Source: Pirellulales bacterium
GTDB taxonomy: Bacteria > Planctomycetota > Planctomycetia > Pirellulales > JADZDJ01
Direction of reading: 5' to 3'
Assembly (NCBI GenBank): GCA_035656635.1
Contig: DASRSD010000158.1
Span: 1 to 32,777 of the forward strand
DNA: 32,777 nt
Numbering within the stretch: the stretch's first letter is position 1; the number at the start of each line of letters is the position of its first letter. The notes beneath the pieces are model-generated. The model was not told where the DNA came from and made no database searches. It saw nothing but the letters and a program-made list of their open reading frames with translations. The translations under genes were made by a program, and so were the position numbers. This document shows, one piece after another, positions 23,219 to 30,339 of the stretch.

Positions 23219-23785
23219 CTTTTCAAACTCCTATCGGGACACAAAAAACGCCAGAAGCTAACGCTTCTAGCAATCAAGCACGGAAGCCAGCTTTCCGCCG
23301 GGCGAGGCTTCCGTGGAAACATTTAATTCAATTGTGGCAGGGAGGCCAACTTGTGGGTAGGACCAGACCATGGCTGGCAAGCAGCGCTGGCTGGTAAGGC
23401 AGGCTGTTTCATTTCGCCAATTTGGCGAACATCTGTCTGCCTTGATGGTATGACAATCGTTAACTTAGATCAAGGATACGACGTTTCGCCCCACTCGCAA
23501 CTAGGGTGCAGCCGTAGGGCTTGTACCAAAATAAGCGGGGTCCAAGGGCCTCACAATGCGAAATTTGCAGTTTTATTGAAGTCGCCCGGCGGCTGCTCCA
23601 GGCTGCTGTTGCCCGCTCCCTGAGAGTTAACATTCTTGCATATCGAACGGCCACTTCGGTAGAATTTGTGTGGTGGGAAGAGCGATTGCATTCTGCAGTT
23701 TACTTTCCCCTACTTTTGACTGTACGCTGCCAACTTACGCTCGCACAGCCTTCCGCATATTACATCACACATCGGAGGTGGATTT
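23219..23785. other. 567-bp spacer with several palindromes, no gene seen
   Basis: This gap lies between two divergently transcribed genes. Palindromes: AGAAGC/GCTTCT near 23251-23267, CGGAAGCC/GGCTTCCG near 23281-23317, and TTCGCCAATTTGGCGAA (23413-23429), which is nested in AAGGCAG/CTGCCTT (23396-23402 and 23437-23443). A candidate promoter is at 23636-23665. Open frames here lack ribosome-binding sites and family similarity, so no gene is called. Confidence 0.55.
23636..23665 (+). promoter_or_regulatory. Predicted promoter of the aldehyde dehydrogenase gene
   Basis: TTGCAT (23636-23641), an 18-bp spacer and TAGAAT (23660-23665). It lies 120 bp before the start codon. The match is moderate. 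Confidence 0.4.
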
Positions 23786-25261
23786 ATGGCGACTGCCGTT
23801 GAACCCAAAACACGCAAACCGCAAATTCGAGAAACGCAATGCTTGATTGGCGGCAAATGGCAGCCAGCCAAAAGCGGCAAGACGTTTGAAACGATCAACC
23901 CGGCGACCGAAGAAGTGATTGCCAAAGTGGCCGAAGGGGATGCCGCCGATATTGACCTGGCCGTGAAAGCCGCCCGCAATGCGTTTGAAAGCGGACCGTG
24001 GCACAAAATGGATGCGCGTGACCGCGGGAAGTTGATGAATCGCCTGGCCGATTTAATCGAAGAGGAAATCGACGAACTGGCTGCGCTGGAAACGCTTGAC
24101 AATGGCAAACCCATTCGCGACAGCCGGGCAGCCGATTTGCCGCTGACCATTGATTGCCTCCGCTATTACGCCGGCTGGGCCGACAAGCTCCACGGCCAAA
24201 CCATTCCGGTGCGCGGCAATTATTTCACCTACACTCGTCGCGAACCGGTGGGCGTGGTCGGCCAAATTATCCCTTGGAATTTCCCAATGCTGATGGTGGC
24301 CTGGAAATGGGGTCCCGCCTTGGCTGCCGGCAACACCATTGTGATGAAGCCCGCCGAGCAAACTCCGCTCACTTGCCTGAGGATGGCTAAATTAGCGCAG
24401 GAAGCCGGCTTCCCAGATGGCGTGATTAACGTCGTTCCCGGTTATGGTCCAACCGCGGGGGGCGCACTGGTGAAGCATCCCGACGTCGACAAGGTGGCCT
24501 TCACCGGCTCGACGGAAGTCGGACAAATCATCATGCGTGACGCCGCCGGCACATTGAAACGAATTAGTTTGGAGCTGGGTGGCAAAAGCCCGAACATTGT
24601 GTTTGCCGACAGCGATTTGGATGCCGCTGCCGCCGGCGCTCATCTCGGGTTGTATTTCAACCAGGGCCAATGCTGCTGTGCCGGCAGCCGGTTGTTTGTG
24701 GAAGATAAAATCCACGACAAGTTTGTCGAAAAAATTACGGCCATGAACGGCAAGCGCAAGCTGGGCGATCCGCTCGATCCGACGACCGAGCAAGGACCGC
24801 AAGTCAACAAAGAGCAGTTCGACAAAATTTTGGGTTACATTGAGTCGGGCAAAAAAGAAGGCGCCAAGTGCGTCACCGGGGGGGAGCGATTCGGCAACAA
24901 GGGTTACTTTATTGAGCCGACGCTGTTCACGGGCGTGACCGACAAGATGAAAATTGCCGAAGAGGAAATTTTTGGCCCAGTCATGTCAATTTTGCGGTTC
25001 AAAGATGTCGACGAAATTGTCCAGCGTGCCAACAAAACCAATTACGGTTTGGCGGCCGCCGTGTGGACCCGCGACGTGGCCAAAGCCCACTTGCTGGCGA
25101 AGAAGCTCAAAGCCGGCACGGTGTGGATTAACTGCTACGACGTGTTCGACGCCGCCGCCCCGTTCGGCGGCTTCAAGCAAAGCGGCATTGGTCGCGAATT
25201 GGGCGAACGCGGTTTAGACGCCTATACCGAATGGAAAACGGTGACTGTGAGCTTGGATTAA
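23786..25261 (+). CDS. NAD(P)-dependent aldehyde dehydrogenase
   Basis: 491 residues, full-length ALDH superfamily member. N-terminal cofactor-binding residues include [34 protein letters not shown] and FTGSTEVGQ. The general base is E263 ([12 protein letters not shown]). The catalytic cysteine is C297, the middle of GQCCCAGSR (cysteines 296-298). The C-terminal end reads [28 protein letters not shown]. The CCC triplet resembles ALDH1/2-like enzymes that oxidise acetaldehyde and other small aldehydes, but substrate range cannot be read off. A strong GGAGGTG Shine-Dalgarno precedes ATG 23786. It stands alone and ends at a strong terminator. It could oxidise acetaldehyde made by DeoC, which is speculative. 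Confidence 0.95.
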   Translation: MATAVEPKTRKPQIRETQCLIGGKWQPAKSGKTFETINPATEEVIAKVAEGDAADIDLAVKAARNAFESGPWHKMDARDRGKLMNRLADLIEEEIDELAALETLDNGKPIRDSRAADLPLTIDCLRYYAGWADKLHGQTIPVRGNYFTYTRREPVGVVGQIIPWNFPMLMVAWKWGPALAAGNTIVMKPAEQTPLTCLRMAKLAQEAGFPDGVINVVPGYGPTAGGALVKHPDVDKVAFTGSTEVGQIIMRDAAGTLKRISLELGGKSPNIVFADSDLDAAAAGAHLGLYFNQGQCCCAGSRLFVEDKIHDKFVEKITAMNGKRKLGDPLDPTTEQGPQVNKEQFDKILGYIESGKKEGAKCVTGGERFGNKGYFIEPTLFTGVTDKMKIAEEEIFGPVMSILRFKDVDEIVQRANKTNYGLAAAVWTRDVAKAHLLAKKLKAGTVWINCYDVFDAAAPFGGFKQSGIGRELGERGLDAYTEWKTVTVSLD

Positions 25262-25304
25262 GACGACCGAACTTTTTAATTCAGCACTTAAAAATGTGGC
25301 TTAG

Positions 25305-25337
25305 CGCCCACAGGATAATTTATCCTGTGGGCGTTTT
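25305..25337 (+). terminator. Rho-independent terminator after the aldehyde dehydrogenase gene
   Basis: CGCCCACAGGATA (25305-25317) pairs perfectly with TATCCTGTGGGCG (25321-25333), with a 3-nt loop and a TTTT tail. It is 43 bp after the stop codon. Confidence 0.9.
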
Positions 25338-25457
25338 GAGTTGGTTCGATATATAATTGGCGAAGGAATCGAACGGCGGGCGTTTTCTTGCTTTGCCTAA
25401 AATAGCTATATTTTTATCATCGAGAGTGACATACCGTTGTCATACCCGTCGGTAATC

Positions 25458-26090
25458 ATGAGTATCCAGCCAAGTATCACTGCCATTCCGTCAACCCCGG
25501 GCTCGATACCTGTCGTTAGTGGTGCAGCAGTATTGCGCCGGTTTACGGTCGACGAATATCATCGGATGATAGAAACTAGTATCTTGGACGAGAACGATAA
25601 AGTGGAACTGCTTGATGGCTGGATTGTCCAAATGCCTCCTGTCGGCCCATCTCATTTTGCATGCATTCAAAGAATCGCTCGAGTACTCAGTTCGCTACTA
25701 CCGAAAACCTGGCATGTTCGCCCGCAAGGACCGCTTACTTTGTCCGCCAGCGAACCCGAGCCTGACGTGACAATCGCCAAGGGGGATATTCGCGATTGGA
25801 CGGACAGGCACCCTGGTGGCAGTGATGTTGCGCTGGTGATTGAAGTTGCCGATACTTCGTTGGCCCGAGATCGAAATGCTAAGCAGCAGCTTTACGCTGG
25901 CGCGGGAATTGCCGAATACTGGATTGTAAACTTGGCTGATCGTCAACTTGAAATACACCGCGAACCTCAGACAACGGCCACAGGGCCAGAATACCGACGT
26001 CGCGAAATCATTGCGGCTTCGGAAAGCGTTCGTCTTGTGATTGAAGAACAAGAGGTTGGCGAAATAAAAGTTGCCGAACTGTTGCCATAG
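25458..26090 (+). CDS. Uma2 (DUF820) family PD-(D/E)XK nuclease-fold protein
   Basis: 210 residues. The family layout is visible: FTVDEYHRMIETSILDENDKVELLDGWIVQMPPVGPSH, then LSASEPEPDVTIAKG with the conserved metal-binding Asp, then VALVIEVADTSLARDRNAKQQLYAGAGIAEYWIVNLADRQLEI with the 'EV..(S/T)L..D...K...YA..GI.EYW(I/V)(I/V)' signature. The E and K of the EV...K motif complete a restriction-nuclease-like active site. Members are abundant in cyanobacteria and planctomycetes, with unproven biological roles. ATG 25458 is preferred over an upstream TTG. The gene and its upstream DNA are visibly AT-richer than the neighbours, suggesting horizontal gain. Confidence 0.88.
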   Translation: MSIQPSITAIPSTPGSIPVVSGAAVLRRFTVDEYHRMIETSILDENDKVELLDGWIVQMPPVGPSHFACIQRIARVLSSLLPKTWHVRPQGPLTLSASEPEPDVTIAKGDIRDWTDRHPGGSDVALVIEVADTSLARDRNAKQQLYAGAGIAEYWIVNLADRQLEIHREPQTTATGPEYRRREIIAASESVRLVIEEQEVGEIKVAELLP

Positions 26091-26151
26091 CGCGAGATTC
26101 TTGGTACGGAGATTTTCTGGTATGCGCTGAGTTGCTTTCTCCATTTAAAAC

Positions 26152-28449
26152 ATGCGTAAACCAAAATCTGGGGGTGGCTGGCAGGCGGTGTGGTACACGC
26201 TCCGCAAGGCGCGGGAAGCCGGTGGCCTGTGGCGATTCTGGAAAGCCATGCGCAGCAAGAACGCGTGCAAAACCTGTGCGCTGGGCATGGGCGGCCAGGC
26301 CGGCGGCATGGTGAACGAGGCGGGACACTTTCCCGAGGTCTGCAAAAAATCGCTGCAAGCCATGGCGGCCGACATGCAGGGGGCCATCCGTAGCGAATTT
26401 TTTTCCACGTATTCGCTGGCCCAGTTGCAGCATTTCTCGCCGCGAGAACTGGAAGCCTGTGGCCGATTGACGCAACCGCTGCTGCTGGTGTGCGGCGAAA
26501 ATTATTATCAGCCCATTTCCTGGGACGCGGCCCTGGAAAAGATCGCCGCGAAGCTACGTGCGACGACCGCCGACAACACGTTTTGGTACGTTAGTGGCCG
26601 CAGCTCCAACGAAGCCGGCTTTCTCCTGCAACTTTTCGCGCGGCTGTACGGCACGAACAACGTCAACAATTGCAGTTATTACTGCCACCAGGCCAGTGGC
26701 GTGGGTCTGGGCAGCGTGCTCGGCAGCGGGGCAGGCACCGTGCAACTGGAAGATATTGAACAGGCCGATTTGTTTTTCTTAATCGGCGGTAATCCGGCCA
26801 GCAACCATCCGCGGTTGATGACGTTGCTGAAAAACCTGCGCCGCCGCGGCGGGAAAATTATTGTCATCAATCCAGTGAAGGAAACCGGCCTGATCAATTT
26901 CCGAGTGCCCAGCGACGTGCGCAGCATGTTGTTCGGCACGGAAATCGCCAATTGGTACGTGCAACCGCACATCGGCGGCGATTTGGCGCTATTCACCGGC
27001 ATCGCGAAACGAATTGTCGAATTGGGCGCGCGAGATGAACAATTCCTTAGCGACCATTGCCAAGGCTGGCCGGCGCTCGACGAGAAATTGCGCACCACAT
27101 CGTGGGATGAAATTGAACAAAAATCGGGCGTTTCGCCGGCGGAGATTGACGATATCGCCCGTCGTTATGCCGCTGCTCAGCATGTCATTTTCGCCTGGAC
27201 CATGGGCATCACACATCACACCCACGGCGTGCAAAACGTGCAGGCCATTGCCAATGTTGCACTATTGCGTGGCATGGTCGGCAAAGCGGGTGCGGGCTTG
27301 TTGCCGATCCGCGGCCACTCCAACGTGCAAGGCATGGGCACGGTCGGCGTCACGCCGCAACTGAAGGAAGCGGTTTTCCAAAGGTTGCAGTCGCACTTCG
27401 GTGTGAAGCTGCCGACAGCATTGGGCATGGACACGATGACTTGCATGGAAGCGGCGGCTGCAGGCAAACTGAAATTCGGTCTTTGCCTGGGCGGGAATTT
27501 GTATGGCTCCAATCCTGATGCTGCGTTCGCGGCCGCCGCACTGGGCAAGCTCGATTTGCTCGTCTATCTCAGCACAACACTCAACACAGGCCACGCGCAT
27601 GGGCTCGCCCAAGAAACCATTATTCTACCGGTTCTAGCTCGCGATGAAGAGCCACAGCCGACCACGCAAGAGTCGATGTTCAGTTACGTGCGGCTGAGCG
27701 ATGGCGGCCCGCAAAGACACGAGGGCCCCCGCAGCGAAATTGAAATCATCGCCGATTTAGGGCACCGCGTATTAGAAAACAGCACACCCATCGATTGGCG
27801 CGAAATGAGGCAGACCAAAGAAATTCGAGCGGCGATTGGACGGATTGTGCCGGGGCTAGCGCCGCTGGCGGAAATCGATCGCACTCGGCAGGAATTCCAA
27901 ATTGCCGGGCGCACATTTCACCAGCCGCGGTTTGCAACCGCCAGCGGCAAAGCACAATTGTTCGTTCACGATCTGCCGGAGTTGGCGGGAACAAATTCAG
28001 TCAAGCAATTGCGGCTGATGACCGTGCGCAGCGAGGGGCAATTTAACACCGTGGTCTATGAAGATTACGACATCTACCGCGGCATCGACCGCCGTGATGT
28101 TGTTCTGGTGCATCCCGATGACATCGCTCGCCTGGGCTTGCAAGCCAACCAGCGCGTTACCGTCCGCAGCCAAATCGGGCAAATGCCTGGCATGTTGGTC
28201 TCGCCGTTTCCGGACATTCGGCCGGGCAACGCATTGATGTATTATCCCGAGGCCAACGTGCTGGTTCCGCGCACGGTCGATCCGCAATCCAAAACCCCGG
28301 CTTTCAAAAACGTATTGGTCACGCTGGAGCCGCTGGATGTGAGCCGGCAGACGAATGACCGAACCACCGCGCTTACTACCGCCGCAAACAGAAACGGCGA
28401 GACTGCCACCGATTTGCCAAATAGTCGCAAATCGATGCGCGCGTGTTAG
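26152..28449 (+). CDS. FdhF/YdeP-like molybdopterin oxidoreductase, alpha subunit type
   Basis: 765 residues of the formate dehydrogenase/DMSO reductase superfamily, closest by pattern to the FdhF-like/YdeP subgroup. An N-terminal cysteine-containing segment (SKNACKTCALGMGGQAGGMVNE) replaces the classical CxxC...C iron-sulfur motif. The catalytic domain includes YVSGRSSNEAGFLLQLFARLYGTNNVNNCSYYCHQASG. There the Cys of YYCHQ sits where the molybdenum ligand is expected. Further blocks are FLIGGNPASNHPRL, TMGITHHTHGVQNVQAIANVALLRGMVGKAGAGLLPIRGHSNVQG and a C-terminal cofactor-binding fold. No adjacent FdhD, accessory subunit or electron-transfer gene is present, so it is an orphan. The substrate and physiological role are unknown. 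The start ATG 26152 lacks a strong Shine-Dalgarno. Confidence 0.85.
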   Translation: MRKPKSGGGWQAVWYTLRKAREAGGLWRFWKAMRSKNACKTCALGMGGQAGGMVNEAGHFPEVCKKSLQAMAADMQGAIRSEFFSTYSLAQLQHFSPRELEACGRLTQPLLLVCGENYYQPISWDAALEKIAAKLRATTADNTFWYVSGRSSNEAGFLLQLFARLYGTNNVNNCSYYCHQASGVGLGSVLGSGAGTVQLEDIEQADLFFLIGGNPASNHPRLMTLLKNLRRRGGKIIVINPVKETGLINFRVPSDVRSMLFGTEIANWYVQPHIGGDLALFTGIAKRIVELGARDEQFLSDHCQGWPALDEKLRTTSWDEIEQKSGVSPAEIDDIARRYAAAQHVIFAWTMGITHHTHGVQNVQAIANVALLRGMVGKAGAGLLPIRGHSNVQGMGTVGVTPQLKEAVFQRLQSHFGVKLPTALGMDTMTCMEAAAAGKLKFGLCLGGNLYGSNPDAAFAAAALGKLDLLVYLSTTLNTGHAHGLAQETIILPVLARDEEPQPTTQESMFSYVRLSDGGPQRHEGPRSEIEIIADLGHRVLENSTPIDWREMRQTKEIRAAIGRIVPGLAPLAEIDRTRQEFQIAGRTFHQPRFATASGKAQLFVHDLPELAGTNSVKQLRLMTVRSEGQFNTVVYEDYDIYRGIDRRDVVLVHPDDIARLGLQANQRVTVRSQIGQMPGMLVSPFPDIRPGNALMYYPEANVLVPRTVDPQSKTPAFKNVLVTLEPLDVSRQTNDRTTALTTAANRNGETATDLPNSRKSMRAC

Positions 28450-28486
28450 TGTGGGGCCGAAAATTCTTACTCAGCCAAGCAGTGAC

Positions 28487-30178
28487 CTAACGCCGCTTGA
28501 ATTTGCGAAAGCCGACGAGTACCGCGCCACAAACGGCCAAGAATATTGCCGACGGTTCCGGCACCGCTGCAATGCTCCAGGCCAGGCCATATTGTTCGAT
28601 CGGCGGCGCGCCAGCGATGGCAACATCGTTGACCTGGATGCTTACCGTGCCTGATTGCGGTAGGAGAAATTCCAGTAGTTGCTCGTTGTCGGTGGTGCTG
28701 ATGGAATCGGCCACGAGGCTGCCGTTGACCAACACGCTTAAATTCAAGTCGCTCAGTATTTGGGGGGTGAAAATATCTGCGGAATCGGCAATGTTGTTGT
28801 GGTTACTGTCGGTCCAAGTGATGTGGCGAAGCCAGTCGAGCGTGACATTGATTTGGCTGCCAGCCGCTTGCGGCGCGTTCAAGGTGTAGGTAGTGGTGGC
28901 TGTGCTGGAAATGTTATTCAGATCCCAGCCAATGGGATTCACTGTTCCGGCCCCCTGCTGGCCGGCGGTGTATTGCTGAAAAAGTTTGGCGCCGTCGACC
29001 TGCCCGGCGCCGGAATCAACATCCAACGGAGCTGTCACCTGCAGCACGCCACCCACCATGCTGCTAGCGCGCGGTTGCCAAGGAGCGCCCGGACTGAGGT
29101 TCGGCGGGCCGCTGGTCGATGGGAGCACCTTCCCCAACACTTGATCGGCACTATTCATCATCGTGGCTTTAATGACCAAGGGGCTGGTGCTTAGTCCGTG
29201 GCTTTCGCCGTAGCCAATTTCCTGAGCCATCATGCCGGCCACCAGTGCCGAGGAAACACTGGTGCCGTTGATACCGCTGCTCCAATAAGTTGCCGGATTG
29301 CCGGGCGTAAATTCGTTGCTGGCCAGCGTGGTATTCGTGCCCGGGGCAACTAAATCGGGCTTGTCGCGGCTGCCAATTCCGGTGGGACTGTTGATTGGGC
29401 CTGACGCACTGGTGCTAAACACCTGGTTGTAATTCAACACCGTGCTGGCAGTGATGGGGCCTGCATTGGGATCTCCTACCGGCACTCCAGTGCGGCCGAC
29501 GGTGACCACGTTGTACGCGCTGCCAGGACTGCGAACGGGTGCGGGTGGAAATTCTTGAAGGAGAACTTCATTGTTGGAATCGCGTGTTGCAGTGATATTG
29601 CCGGCCGCAACGGCAATGTTCACGCCTTGTTGGGCGGCCCAATCGAGAATTAAATCGATTCGGTCGGTACCGTTGGTATTGACCCCTGCTCCCCAGTTCA
29701 GCGACAGGTTAAGCACATTCGCCCCCTGTGAAACTGCATAACCGACGCCGTTCATCACCACGTCGTCCGTGCCAAACATATCGTTGACATCCAGCACCCG
29801 GGCATTGATGTACTGCGCATCGGGAGCCAGCCCAGTATGCGTAGGGTCGTTGCTCAAAATGGCGCTGGCCATCAGCGTGCCGTGCCCTTCTACAGAATTA
29901 TCGGTGGCCGATGTGTCACCATCGCCGACGAAGTTAGCGGCGGCCAGCAAACGAGGGTGGCCCAACGAGGTGTTCCCGGCGAGCACGGGATGAGTGGACG
30001 CCACGCCGCTGTCGACAATCCCGACAATCACGCCAGTGCCGCTGCCGAATTCTTGGCGTGAAATGTCGCCGTGAATGGCCAACACATCGGCGTCGTCCGC
30101 ATCGCTTGGCGATGGGCTGAGCAAAACTGCTGCCAGCAATGCCATGCCTGCCAGCAGCACAATATGAACCACCTTCAT
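28487..30178 (-). CDS. Secreted subtilisin-like (S8) serine protease with PEP-CTERM anchor
   Basis: 563 residues. Signal peptide (1-27, KVVHIVLLAGMALLAAVLL). Subtilase triad: D56 (VGIVDSGVAS), H99 (EGHGTLMASA) and S307 (NGTSVSSALVAG), with oxyanion N194 (VAAGN). A C-terminal beta-rich region follows, and the last ~25 residues are a PEP-CTERM sorting signal: VPEP motif, hydrophobic helix (SAIFLAVCGAVLVGF) and a basic end (RKFKRR). This predicts processing by an exosortase encoded elsewhere and surface or EPS-matrix location. GGAG precedes ATG 30176-30178; a 14-residue longer start is unlikely. It is convergent with the oxidoreductase gene, and mutS lies upstream on the same strand with a 161-bp gap. 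Confidence 0.93.
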   Translation of the reverse strand: MKVVHIVLLAGMALLAAVLLSPSPSDADDADVLAIHGDISRQEFGSGTGVIVGIVDSGVASTHPVLAGNTSLGHPRLLAAANFVGDGDTSATDNSVEGHGTLMASAILSNDPTHTGLAPDAQYINARVLDVNDMFGTDDVVMNGVGYAVSQGANVLNLSLNWGAGVNTNGTDRIDLILDWAAQQGVNIAVAAGNITATRDSNNEVLLQEFPPAPVRSPGSAYNVVTVGRTGVPVGDPNAGPITASTVLNYNQVFSTSASGPINSPTGIGSRDKPDLVAPGTNTTLASNEFTPGNPATYWSSGINGTSVSSALVAGMMAQEIGYGESHGLSTSPLVIKATMMNSADQVLGKVLPSTSGPPNLSPGAPWQPRASSMVGGVLQVTAPLDVDSGAGQVDGAKLFQQYTAGQQGAGTVNPIGWDLNNISSTATTTYTLNAPQAAGSQINVTLDWLRHITWTDSNHNNIADSADIFTPQILSDLNLSVLVNGSLVADSISTTDNEQLLEFLLPQSGTVSIQVNDVAIAGAPPIEQYGLAWSIAAVPEPSAIFLAVCGAVLVGFRKFKRR

Positions 30179-30339
30179 TGCGTTCTCCGTTCCACACTTG
30201 GCCCTGGCGCCTTGTGCCAAAGGCCCCGATTGCTCCTTTTAGCATCTTACCAAGCGATTCAAAGCAATGCCCGCTTTTGGCAAAAAAGGAGACCCTAGGG
30301 GCAAAAAAGCCCCGAACTGACGAAAGCAAGCGCCGCCGG

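Noticed and set aside
30297-30315. Intrinsic terminator of mutS
   Set aside because: GGGGC/GCCCC with a six-base homopolymer loop forms only a 5-bp stem; the T run is in the loop, not after the stem, so the case is weak.
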